Below, one piece after another: positions 33,056 through 45,902 of a stretch of DNA of 64,000 nucleotides (position 1 is the stretch's first letter; the number at the start of each line of letters is the position of its first letter). Below the pieces are notes generated by a model, which did no database searches, was not told the DNA's origin, and worked only from the letters and a program-made list of their open reading frames with translations. Position numbers and translations under genes: made by a program. Where the stretch lies: contig NGBS01000021.1 of NCBI GenBank assembly GCA_002245135.1, positions 1 to 64,000 on the forward strand, written 5' to 3'. Origin of the DNA: Proteromonas lacertae (lineage: Eukaryota > Sar > Bigyra > Opalinata > Proteromonadidae).

Positions 33056-35957
33056 ATGGATGATTTATTGGAATTTTTAAACATCTGCAATTGGGATTTT
33101 AGTGATTTACTTCCAGAAGATGAATCAACAAAGAGTATTGTCAGTCAGATTATAGAGTTTAAGAAATCAGACGAGCAAAGTATTATTTAATAATATAATA
33201 TTGTTAGCTAAAAAATATCGATAAACGATCTCCTGATCAGAACAAACTAATACGGGAAATTGCGACACATTTTGGATTACAGTCTAAAGTATATAATGGA
33301 GGTATTAGTATTCTTATAATGTATGATCTAGATTTTTCTGGATATACATCTGTCAATAAATTCCATTATGTCGTTAATTTTCCTTCAGATTTAACATATG
33401 AGTTGATTCAATTCACTAATATTACATTTAATTCATTTTTGGAAGATAGAGATAAAGATTAGTATATTATCATTTAGTATATTACATTTAGTTTAACACC
33501 CTTTGGCGATTCAGTTTCAAGAGATATTGTACGAGATAAAAGCAAATGGAAGTTGAATTATTTAACTCATGAATTAAAAGAAAGAAAATGTCCAAGAATG
33601 AGTAAATTACTTCCAATTAATAACAAAGAAGATGTAATTATAGAAACAATCAAAGCATTCAGAGTGGTAATGATATCAGGTGAAACAGGATGTGGTAAAA
33701 GCACACAAGTACCTCAAATGATATTAAACGATAAAGAATTAGGTCCAGAAGCATGTATAATCTGTTGTCAACCTCGAAGATTATGTGCAGTTGGTTTAGC
33801 TGAGAGAGTAGCTGAAGAACGAGGTGAGAAAGTCGGTGAAACAGTATCTTATTCAATTCGATTTGAAACTAAGTTGAATGAAAATACTCAATTGGAATAT
33901 GTAACAACTGGTTTATTATTAAGAAGATTGAATAATGATGCGTGAATTGAAAGGTATAAGTCATTTAATAATTGATGAAGCTCATGAGAGAGATCAATTT
34001 TTAGATTTCTTATTAGTATATGTGAAAGACAAATTATTAAAACTAAATCCAAATATTCATGTAATAATCATGAGTGCTACCTTACAAATAGAAAAGATTA
34101 GTGAATTCTTTAGTGAATATGATCCTGTGTTAATAAAGAATAAAGGAAAATCATTTAAAGTGGAAAATTTCTTTTTAACAAAAGAAGAATATGCTCCAGC
34201 AACGGATGAATATGATAATGATTTTGAAGTAAATACAGACATGATAATTCATCTAATAAAGAAAATTCATTCAGATTACTATGATCCGAAAGATGCAATT
34301 TTAGTATTTCTACCTGGATGGAAATCAATTATGGCAATATATGAGTATATAGATTATATATATGTTTAATATATATATATATATATATATATAGTAAATT
34401 ACAAAGTGAACCACTCTTCTTTGGATCTTTAAATGTTTTAGTTTTACATAGCAATATTTCATTTGAAGAACAGAAATTAGTATTTGATAAAAAGAATCCA
34501 CATAGAAAAGTAATATTATCAACTAATATCTCAGAAACGTCTATTACAATTGATGAAGTTAAATTTGTGATAGATTCAGGATTAACTAATGTTAATACAT
34601 ATGATCCTCTTAGTGGAGTATAATATTATTATTATATTAATGTTTATCATGATTAGATTAAATCTATTAATACTGTATGGATATCAAAAGCAAATGCAAA
34701 ACAAAGACAAGGAAGAGCAGGAAGAACTAAAGAGGGAATATGTTTTCATGCTTATACTAAAGAACAATATGATAAACTAGCAGATAATCCAACTCCTGAA
34801 ATTCAACGAATATCATTAGAAGAGGTGATATTAAGAATAAGATCATTGGATATAAATAAGATGTTTTCTATTGAAGGTTTTCTACAGAAATTGATTGATC
34901 CACCATCTCCTCAGTGTATTTCAAAAGGAATAAAGACTTTACAGTTTTTAGGTGCAATTGATAAAGATGAAAATCTTACTCATTTAGGTAGATATATTAG
35001 TGATATTCCACTAAGTCCAAATTATGCAAAATTATTGTTGTATAGTATAATGTTTAAATGTTTTAAACCAATTGCTAGATTAATATCTATGTTAACTTGT
35101 GGAGATATATTCAAAATTCCAAGAAAAGAAAAACATAAGAAAGAAGTAAGAGAGTTTAGAAAAAGACTATCAAATGGGTATATGAATGATTATTTGGTTC
35201 TATTAAACCTTTATAATGAAATAAAAAACTTAATGCCTTCTGAATTAAAGAAATATTGTAAAGTACATAGATTGAATTATGATAAATTACTATTAGCCCA
35301 GAAATTAGAATTTCAAATACGAAATTATGTTTTTGATACTAATATTATAAAAGAAGATGAACAAGAATTCATTAATACTTTCTCTACTGATATTAATTAC
35401 ATTACTGCAATAATAACATCATGTTTTTCTGATCAAATTGCATTTAAATCACCAAATAATCCTATTTTTGTATTTAATAACACTGCTGGTGGTTATATTC
35501 ATCCTTCTAGTTGTATAATGAGAGATGATTACATCAAATCAGCAGAGACATGTATTTTATTATTCAATGAAGTTACAAGTGGAGCAAAAATGAGGATTTA
35601 TTATAAGAATGTTGCTATGATTAACCCCTTGCCGCTATTTTTGTTTTGTATGGATGAAAACGACAGTGAAAAGATTGATAAGACATTATCAGAACATATA
35701 CAATAGTATCTTTCTTCAATTATTTAATTATAGTAAATACTTGGAAAATGTTTCATTTTTAGGTAAAACTGATGTTATTGAATCGCTATTTAAGATGAGA
35801 ACAACATTAAAAACATTAACCAATGAGTTCTTTGAAAATCCAAAAGATGTATATACTCTTTATATTATTATAGTTTATTAAAAACGATAAATACTTAATG
35901 TATTTAATAATGTTCCAAGAACTAATGTCTGAAGCATGTCTCAAGTGTCTTGAGTGA
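33056..35957 (+). CDS. R3H/DEAH-box RNA helicase, paralogue 3 (frame-interrupted)
   Basis: Start [15 protein letters not shown]. An R3H-like segment ([19 protein letters not shown]) is followed by a core with [32 protein letters not shown] and [10 protein letters not shown], then the usual C-terminal regions. Many introns of 28-50 nt are used; one at about 34.34-34.39 kb is largely a TA repeat. The reading frame shifts near 33942: compared with paralogue 4 there is one extra base (gatgcgtgaa against gatggtgaa). A second phase mismatch occurs at the first intron (about 33.19 kb). This may be an assembly error or a decaying copy. Domain 1 is nearly identical in DNA to the other paralogues. Confidence 0.7.
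34366..34393. repeat. TA microsatellite forming most of an intron
   Basis: A run of about 14 TA units lies between GTATATAG... and the acceptor TATAG of helicase paralogue 3. Similar TA-rich introns occur at about 37.28-37.34, 38.34-38.37, 39.03-39.08 and 39.34-39.36 kb in paralogue 4 and at 63.34-63.38 kb in the UBR gene. Confidence 0.8.
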
Positions 35958-36110
35958 TTAATTAATAATCAAATCTATTATATTTTATTATTTACTGTCT
36001 GGTTTGCATTTTGTTGTATTATTTTGCTGAATAACTATTTAGTTAGTGAGAAAATCAAAGATCCTTTTAATTCAAAAATTAATTCGTTTTATTGATTTTT
36101 TAATTTTGAA

Positions 36111-39044
36111 ATGAAACATTCATTCAACCGCAACTCAATAAATTCTGAACCACTCAGTCCTGCTTTTATGGATAGAGTAAAAAAGGAATTATTTGAGTTT
36201 TGCCAATCGACTGAAAAGCGTATTATAAGAAAAAGTTCATTATTTAGATAAAGAATACCCTGGTTTAAATGGAAGTGAGAGAAAATTCATCCACAATCAG
36301 TGCGCGCTTTTAGGATTGCAATCTCAGAGTCATGGAGGAAGTATAGAAGTATATAATGCTATAACTAGAAAATAATCGTGTATTGGTCATATCTAGATAT
36401 GATTATGAAATTGTTTGCCCAGAATATCAACCAAAACTACTCTCAAATTACATTGAAGCTAATCCAGTTACTACTGAGGAACAAAACTTTGATATTAAAT
36501 CTCAAATGTATAAGATAATACAATGATCTTATAATAATAGATTAATCTCAGATACAGTTAAAGATGTTTATCAAATAGGTAGAGATCCTGATTTGTGGTA
36601 CAACCGTTATCAGAATAGACAAAAGTGGCTTAAGACACATCCAGAACCGCCTAAGAATTTACCTATCATACCATGGACTGAAACAATTATTAATGGGATT
36701 AAAGCCAATCGTGTATTTATACTATCAGGTGAAACAGGATGTGGTAAAAGCACACAAGTACCTCAAATGATATTAAACGATAAAGAATTAGGTCCAGAAG
36801 CATGTATAATCTGTTGTCAACCTCGAAGATTATGTGCAGTTGGTTTAGCTGAGAGAGTAGCTGAAGAACGAGGTGAGAAAGTCGGTGAAACAGTATCTTA
36901 TTCAATTCGATTTGATACAAATCTGAGTAGATCAACTCAATTGGAATATGTAACAACTGGTTTATTATTAAGAAGATTGAATAATGATGGTGAATTGAAA
37001 GGTATAAGTCATTTAATAATTGATGAAGCTCATGAGAGAGATCAATTTTTAGATTTCTTATTAGTATATGTGAAAGACAAATTATTAAAACTAAATCCAA
37101 ATATTCATGTAATAATCATGAGTGCTACATTCCAAGTATGTTTAATGTATTTATTTTATAGATTGAAAAGTTTATGAATTACTTTGATGCACCTCATTTA
37201 TCATTAGAAGGAAGGATGTTTAATGTAGAGAATATATATTTAGATGATATATTAATGAAAAGAGAAAATTTCAGAGTTGCACCACAAACTAGTGAGTATA
37301 ATATATATATAATATATAATATATATATATATTAGACCAAAATTCACATGTTCAATTTGTCATCAAGTATTTTATGGGTATAAGTTATTTGGACAACATA
37401 TTGTAATATGTTATGAAAAACCAACTGAAGATTTGAACTTAGAATTATACAAAAGAATAGCCCACAAAGAACCAAATAATAATGGTGATGATGACAATAA
37501 TAACAAGTTAAAAACTGATAATAGTGTAATAAGACAAATTATGGAAAAGTATTATAAGATGCACCAAGATTTAGAAGTTGATTTCTTTCTTATTATTGAT
37601 ATTATTAAAGACATTGTATTACAAAGTCGAGTTGTACAAGATGCAATATTGATATTCTTACCAGGATGGAAGGAGATTTATACTTTATCAATGTATTATA
37701 TTAATATAATTATTATTATTGTATAGGTTATTGAAGAAAGAGAATCTATTAAAAGGTTGTGATATTCATATGTTACACAGTGGTATTTCATTACCAGAAC
37801 AAAAAACCGTATTTCAAAGAAGTTATTCAAAAAGAAAGATCATTTTATCAACAAATATTGCAGAAACATCAATCACTATTGATGAAGTAGCTTATGTAAT
37901 AGATAGTGGATTAGTAAAAGTGAATGGTTTTAATGCTAATTTAGGTATTGGTACATTATCATTGGAATACATTTCTAAAGCAAATGCAATACAAAGACAA
38001 GGAAGAGCAGGAAGAACTAAACCAGGAAAATGTTACCATTTATATACAGAACAACAGTTTAATTCATTTAATGAATATCCAACACCAGAAATTCAAAGAA
38101 TATCATTAGAAGAAGTGATTTTACAAGTTAGATCGTTAGATAGAAATTGTACATTTAAAGTGGAAGATTTTCTATCTAAATTAATGGAACCTCCTAATAT
38201 AGATAATATTAATCATGGATTAGAGAAATTGATATGTCTTGGTGCTTTAAGAGAAGAAGATGAGAAGTTAACAAAACTTGGAGAATATTTGAGTGATATT
38301 CCAATTAATCCTACTTATGGTAAATTATTAATTGTATATATATATATATATTCTATTATATGAATAGTTGGGAATATTGTTCCATTGTTTTGATGCTATT
38401 TTACATTTAGTATGTATTATGTCTAATGGTGATATATTTATGATTCCTAAAACTAGTCAACAAAAAGATAAAATCAAAAATTTCAAGAGAAATATGACAA
38501 ACGGAATTCCAAATGATTATCTGTTGTTGTTAAATGTATACAATTATTGTGAAACTTTATCACCTAATGAAAGATATAGATGGTGTTTATCCAATGAAAT
38601 ATTGCCAGAAAAGATTGAATACGCTAGAGTATAGTTTTATATTATTAATACAATAGCAATTATCACAAAAGTATAGAAATTATTTATACAGTAAGAAGTT
38701 ATTTACTGAAGTTGCTTTTATTAATGAATATTCTAAAGATATCAATTATGTAACTGCCATTCTTTGTATAGGATTATATCCACAAGTTGCTGTTGAAATG
38801 AATAAAAAGAGTGGTTATTTATTCAATAACAAAGTCAAAGGTGTATGTCATCCTGCTAGTGTAATTGGTTTGAATAAAAGTAATATTTCATATAATAAAA
38901 ACTGCAATATGTTGATATTTAATGAAGTTGAATTAAGCACTGATAATATAGTGAACTTTAAAATGAACACTTATATTAATCCTGTTATATTGTTATTATT
39001 ATGTTTTAGTCTTGATGATAATGAAAGTATTTATAATTTTTATT

Positions 39045-39080
<36 letters not shown>

Positions 39081-40226
39081 TTAATCAGTAGTGAAGACAT
39101 TATAAGTCATTATCAATTGAATGAAAGTCTAATATTTACTGTTGATACTAACTATTTGAAAGATATTTTAATATTGAAGAAGAAGATTCAAAAAGCATAT
39201 TGTGAGTTTTTAACTAAGCCATCATCAGTATTTTATTTATTTGTTTATAATTAATAGATGTATTCTTCAGATAAAAAGAGTTTAATTAATTTAGTTTACA
39301 ACTTATTCTGTAACAATGTAATAAAGAAACAGTTGAAAGAGTATATATATATATATATATATAGTTTTTTATTGAATTATAGAAATGGAATAATAGATAA
39401 TAATTCCTCTGAAGAAGAAGAAGAAGAAGAAAATGAAGTAGTAGAAGAAGAAGGTATATCATTGCCTCAACAAGAATCAAACGATCCAGTTAATTCATTC
39501 ATTGCATTAAAACAATTAGAAAAATCTACACAAAATAATGTTGTCCAACCAATTAATATTCCACATGATATAAAGAATAATAATCAAAATAGAAGACCAA
39601 ATCAATATCATCAAAATAGATATGAAACACCTATTCTTTATGACGATTCTATTACTTATGCTGTAGCTTCAGATAAGAACAACAAAGCACATTTCAAAAT
39701 ATTGAAGAGAAATAATAAAACTCAACCAAGTGAGTATTATAAACAACCAGTTCAACCACCTAATATTAATCTACATTCTTCACCAATTAGAGCTTCTTCT
39801 AAACCTCCTAAAGATCTTAATCCTTCTCCTATTGATTTAGGTGAAAATGATGTTCAATTCCCACCAAATGCTAAAGTATTTTCTTTAGCTGAAATTGAAA
39901 AGAATTTACAAAACACTTCTTTTCAATCACCACCATCTGCCCCTCCTCCACCTCCACCTCCACCATCAACTACTACAACAACAAAAGATTCAAATTCTAT
40001 TCCTTTTACATCTCCTCAAGTTACTCCTCAAAAGATATCAACTGTTAATTCTGCATATGTTGCTGGAGGAAAAGCAACTAGTGTTGTTTTTGTTGATAAA
40101 AGTAGTGAAAAGAAAACTCCAAATGTGAAGAAGGGTGAAATTACAGTTCAAATAACAAACAAAAAGGAGAAAGTTGTTCCTAAAATGATGCCCATAAGTG
40201 CTATTAAGAAGAACTTAAAGAAATAG
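36111..40226 (+). CDS. R3H/DEAH-box RNA helicase, paralogue 4, with inserted C2HC finger and long tail
   Basis: About 1,230 residues over many short-intron exons; start MKHSFNRNSINSEPLSP. An R3H-like region (FIHNQCALLGLQSQSHGG) precedes the helicase core ([42 protein letters not shown]). Between RecA domains 1 and 2 (about 37.34-37.42 kb) lies a zinc-finger-like insert FTCSICHQVFYGYKLFGQHI then VIC, spacing C-x2-C-x12-H-x4-C. After the normal helicase end, splicing past a TA-repeat intron at about 39.34-39.38 kb appears to add a 280-residue disordered tail (Glu run, polyproline, ending AIKKNLKK). The finger and tail are not in paralogues 1-3. The tail could instead be a separate gene. Confidence 0.75.
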
Positions 40227-40372
40227 ACAGATTATAACTATAAATTGGAATTACTGTTGTGTTGGTTTTAATTATAATAATCATAATTTACATTTTATTA
40301 TTTTAATGAAAACTACAAAATAAAAAAGAAATAATAATAATAATAATATATGATGCTGGGTTGAATAATAAA

Positions 40373-40462
40373 GGGACAGGGCAGTGGCGGGACAAGGGCA
40401 TGTCCCGGGCAAAAATTGAAAGGGGCGTCCTTTATACTATCTAAAAATAGAAAAGGGTACAA
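40373..40462 (+). repeat. Left GC-rich end of the hAT element
   Basis: This block reads cagggcagtggcgggacaag, continues with an internal hairpin (ggacaagggcatgtcc), and then gives gaaaggggcgtcctttat. The sequence aaagg.cg.cctttat recurs near 47690. The hAT end most likely starts at CAGTGGCG or the CAGGG just before it. Confidence 0.5.
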
Positions 40463-42324
40463 TTTGCCCTTTTCAATTATTTTATTTGAATTTTTATATT
40501 TTGTGCGATTTTAGGGATATTAAAAGCTATAGAAATATTTATTCTTTTCATAATTATGTATTATTATCTTATAACAATAACAAACAATAATATTTCATTA
40601 TAATAATAGCCTTAAAAGTAAGGGCTTTGAGATCCTTCATCACTAAAACCTTCATCACTAGAACTTTCATTTTCATCACTAGAACTTTTATCTTCATCAC
40701 TAGAATTTTCATCACTTAAACCTTCATCGCTAGAACTACCAGAACTTTCATCTTCATCACCAGAACATTGATAATCTAAAGTGTCATATACTATATTGTT
40801 ATCAATTTCATTCAGCACATCTAAATTATATTCTTCTTCACTAATATCATTATCATCTTCATTTCTATCTTTTTCTTTGTTTTTTTCTTTTAATAAATCA
40901 TATTTTATTCTTAAAATATTATTTATAGTATTAAGCTGTAATTTATTTCTAATATGATTATGAACTATTCCCTCAATACTAAATGAACGTTCAATAAATG
41001 AGCTTGTGACAGGAATAGTTGAAAGAATATCATATAGCTTCTTAACATTTGGGTAAAATACTCCATACATATTGTACCATATATTAGTTGATATCTTTTT
41101 CGAAAATATATCTGAAGGGCACTTTTTGCAGTATGGTTTTCTTCTTTCAAAATGATATATCTCATTTAATGCTTTCTGATTTAAAATAGGGCTGAATTTA
41201 GATAATATATATCTTTTTATATTATCCTTCTCCATGTCTGAAAATTTATGTTTACTGTTTATGTCTAAAAATTCATATAGAGCTAAAATGCTGTAGTTTG
41301 CATGTCTAGTCTCTTTTTTTATAATGTCTTTAATAAGTTCTTTTTCACTTGATGACCTTTTCATTAACTTTCTTTTAATTTTGGTCAATATTCTGAAACC
41401 ATCATTTAATGTAGATGAATCTTTGCATAATAAGTGTATATTTGTGGAAATATATTTTGCAATCTTGTAGCATTCTTTAATTTCTGGTATATCTTCTTCC
41501 TTTAATAATTTTATCTGTAATAAAATTTCTTTATTGAGTAATATTTTTCTAAATACATCGCTATAGCTTGACCATCTCGTATCACATCCCTTGCGTATTT
41601 GGATATTTTTTTGTATAATTGAATATATAATTTCTCTAATCTTTTGATTATTATTTAACTTATGAATAATGTCATTACACATGACTATCACTTTTTTGTA
41701 TTTCTCTATTTCGAATACTTTTTTACTGATTAAGTTTAGGATGTGTGCTAAACATCCAAACTTTACTACAGGTCTATTTATTTTTTTCTCTAAAATACTA
41801 CTTATCTTTTTCATGGTGTAGTTGTTATCACTACTCACAGCAACAATGTTTTTAATATCTAGTTTATACTTCACTAATGTTTGAATTATTAATTCCACTA
41901 TATTTTCTGATGTTTCTCGTTTATGTAAATAAATGGATTCCAAAAACGAAATATCACTGCTTTTCTTTATTGCCAAATTAATAACGTTTTCATTGGTTAC
42001 TGATTTCCAAGCGTCCACAATTATACATATTTTACTGTTATCTACAATTTCCTTTACTATTCTTTCTGCTTCTTCGTTCATTGATGCTTTTATTTTGTTT
42101 ATTGTTATTGACTTTGTAGTTGGATTTAATGCATATATTAGATTTTTAAAGGATTTAGATTGTATGGTTCTGAAAGCTAAGTTATTTTCTATAAGATATT
42201 TGGTCACCATTAAGTTTATTGCACGTTCATCATATCTCAATTCTGTAAGTTTTGATTGGATTAGCTTTTCACTACATCTAATTTAATAAATATAATAAAT
42301 ATATTTATACTTTTTGTAATGACG

Positions 42325-42372
42325 TGTCGCGCGCGATAAAGAAATTTGCGCGATAAAGGATTTATAAACTTT
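42325..42372 (+). repeat. Left terminal inverted repeat of the Ginger-like element
   Basis: Starts TGTCGCGCGCGATAAAG and contains two nested gcgcgataaag units. It matches the reverse complement of 46884-46931 with two differences. The flanking duplication is tgacg. Confidence 0.9.
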
Positions 42373-43110
42373 CCTTTGAAACTAATACTATATTTACAAT
42401 ATATACTACTTATACTTTACATACCATATGTTATATATATGATTTATGTTAAATGAGGCGATATCAGACAATAGAGCAGCATATATCATATTATAACATA
42501 TATCAAAACTCCTTATATTAACTATGTATATTATGAAATATTATGATATAAATCAATTTTGATGTTGAGAAAATTTAAAAAATAAGATCAAATTCCTTTT
42601 ATTTTTTACCCCCATATTTTTGTTCAAAAATTAAAATTTCTTTTTATTAAGAAATATTTTAGTACTTCTAAATATATGTGTAGATTAATATTGCTGCAAC
42701 ATACTTATTAGGTAAATAAAAAAGATGAGTTATAAATAGTTGTAAGTATCATTTTTACAATTCTGTAATAATATCATTAGAATGGTTCATTTATGAATTT
42801 TCTATTGTAATAATATCTTGTTATTCTTATTTTCCTATTCAAATGTTTAATCAAATAATAGAGGAAGTAAAAAGAAAATTTCAAATTTGCTATTTTCTTA
42901 TATATTTATTATTTTCTCTATTATTTATATTACAAATAAACTTTTGTTTATGATTATGAATGTTTATAAAGTCGTTTTTTATTGTTAATTATTGTAATTT
43001 AATATATTAATTAGATATTATATGTTATTATTTTATTTTTAAACTGTAATAACAATATTGTAAAACAAAAGTGATTATGAATGAGGTAATTATTATATCG
43101 TTACTGAGAT
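42373..43110. other. Non-coding left arm of the Ginger-like element
   Basis: No ORF is seen over about 740 bases. It is AT-rich, with a subterminal palindrome-like stretch around 42425-42510 (atatcat and atatgat motifs on both sides of a GC-richer centre). It probably contains the 3' untranslated region of the transposase gene. Confidence 0.5.
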
Positions 43111-45902
43111 TTAAAAACGATGTAAGGTATTCTTTTGGTAATTCTTGTAAAACTTAGCTTTTTCTTCCACAGTCAATTTACTCATAGCAGAGAATAAATC
43201 TTCTATAAAATAATTAATATTAAAACTCTCTATATTCTGTATTTCATCTATCCTTAGGTTTTTCAGTCTACATCCCAAATAAAAGAGGGTGTAATACCCA
43301 CAATTTACTTTATCACGATTACTTTGTTTCACATTAGTTTCCATAATTTGGTAACTTAATTCCACGTTACTCTCAAAAAATCTGTATATTCTATAGATAA
43401 TATTATCTCTTGCATCATTATAATCCCCTCTATAAATGTTTAAGCTGTCATAGATATAATATTTAATATATTTATTGCTGTTATATTTCACTTCAAATAA
43501 CGACCAATGTTGATAATCTTTGTCGCATACTGGGAAAAAATATATACCATCGTTCTTTATTTTACTTAATAAACGTAATTGTTCATCACTTTTATATATA
43601 TTACCTGGATCTATTACATTATCATTACACTGATTAATGAAGTGTATATAAAACACTAGATCTTCGGATTTTAATCTCTCTTTTAATAATAGATGATTAA
43701 CTATAATATTAAATTGTCTTAAGAAACAGTTCTTTTGCTTACCTTTTAGTGATATTGTATTATAATTGTATGGATTTATAATTAATCTAACAAAATTTAA
43801 TGTATTTTCTTCATTGCGTGAATAGAATAGAGAATCACCATCATCATCATCATGTATATTGACGTAAAAACAGGACAACTTCAGTCTGTATGATTTATAT
43901 TCTAATAGTTTAGAGATATATTCTCTTAGCAAATCGCTCATTAGAATAACATCTAACTCCAATACTTCAATATTGTTGTAATCAGAATTCATAATCATAA
44001 ATGTCACAGTAGCAGCAATATCTGTGGCTTCTGGAAAATTGCTCCTAACATTTATTATATTTATTTCATATTTACTTAGATTTGATATATATGAGGATAT
44101 ATATTTAAGATCTGTATTATAGTCATATGTATTAATTGAATCATATATTTTAATCATCCCTTTATCCTTTTCTATCATAATTAAATAGCATCGATGTGAT
44201 TTAATTAATATGCTCATACTTTTATTATTATATAATAACATATTGTTACTTAATAGATTAATGTCATTAAAATCATATAATTGAAGTATATACCATATCT
44301 GATATATATTTAACTCCTTTTTTCCTATTTTATCTCTTACTTTTATCACATTTTCTAATTGTTCTTCAGTTAAAGTATCTTTACCATCATAGTCAGAAGT
44401 AATTTTTCCAAATATGCTATAAACTGCATTTTTAGAAGGATGTCTAATGATATCTGATAGAATTTTTTGGTATGTATCAGTTTTTCTTTTCTTTTTCTGA
44501 GGATTGACCTATTTAATAAAATAATAATAATACTAATTGCATATCCATTTTTCTTTTGAGTTTTTCTTGAAGATCAGTTGATATAGGAATGACTTCCACT
44601 GCCGATGAATTAGTCAATCTTATTTCGTTATCTTTGTTACTATGTTAATTATTAATATACATATCTATACACTGCATATAATGAATCATTATTTTTGTTC
44701 TTTTTGATTATTCTGAACTCATTTTTATCTTTTTGATTTTTTATTTTCTTAGTAAAAACAATTGCATTGCCATGCTGGGGGTTTGATACTTTTTCACTCA
44801 ACTTTTTAATCGAATTCATTACCATCTTACTATTTTTTTTCTCTATTCTAATATTAACAGATTGTTTGATATTATCTATTACTGACTTATTCCTATTAAT
44901 ATCTTTATTTATTTTTTCATCATTTATTTCTTCATTGTCAATGTTATAACCATAATCTACATTATTATTACTTATATTGTAAAATAATTTTGGGTTTTCT
45001 TTTTGTAGTTCTTCTACATCCATAAAAAAAAGACTTCTTGGCTTGCAATGTGTTGTTGAAGAAATCGAAGTATTCATATCTTCAATTATATTTTCTATAA
45101 ATTCTGTCCATTCATGACCCTCATTTTCAGATAAGTAACCATCTACTAAGCGTTCTATAACTTGATTATAACGTTCAACCTTACCATTCGTTTGAGGATG
45201 ATAAGGCGAGCTTGTTATCTTTTTGGTATGATAATCTGCCATTAATTCATTCAATATATTGTTGACAAACTCAGGTCCGTTATCAGATTGAATAATTGAT
45301 GGGGCGCCAAAAATTCGTATATAACTTTTAATATTTTCTGCTGTTTCTTTGGCACTTTTTGTCTTTTGACAATAAATCATAATAAAACTACTATAATGAT
45401 CAATAATAGATAAAAGAAATTTTTCATTTGAATGATATTTGCTCATATTTATTAAATCAATCAGTATCCTTTCTCTTGGTGCATGAGATATGATTGGTTG
45501 CATTGGATTACTACGACTAATCTTCTTAATTTTGTGACAAACAGCGCATGCATTTAAATAGATTCTAATCATGTCTCTTGTTATACCAAAATATTTTGCA
45601 TCACAATTAATATATTGCATCATGAAACGCTCTCTTCTATGCCCATGAGATCTATGAATATCATCCAATATATCAAAACTTTCTTCCAATTTCACTACCA
45701 ACTTATCTTCGAAGTAGAGTTTATTATTCTCGACTTTATACTTTTTAAGTTTGTAATAATTAATGTTATTCAAATATTTGTCATACTTTTTCTGATCAAA
45801 TGTCCATGAGTTTGTACCACTTAAGCATAATTTATCTATTTCTTCGTAATAGTGTTTGACATGATCAGCTCTAAGCAATGTATCAAGATCTTCATCAGAT
45901 GA
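43111..45902 (-). CDS. Integrase with spliced Ulp1-type cysteine protease domain
   Basis: The 5' part (44652-45902) is a Gypsy-type integrase: zinc module HRSHGHRRERF...CAVCHKIK, catalytic Asp in ILIDLINM, Asp in IIQSDNGPEFVNN, and Glu in TNGKVERYNQVI. The 3' part (43111-44640) is a C48/Ulp1-like protease: His in DYQHWSLFEV, Asp in YIYDSLNIY, Gln in VKQSNRD, and Cys in VNCGYYTLFYL. A GTAT...TAG intron near 44.62-44.67 kb would join them in frame (YAV to NKDNEIRL), and a 25-nt intron lies near 44.52 kb. A fused protein is thus likely. The integrase moves the element. The protease may cut the fusion or act on SUMO-like conjugates. The first exon upstream of 45902 was not found. Confidence 0.8.
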
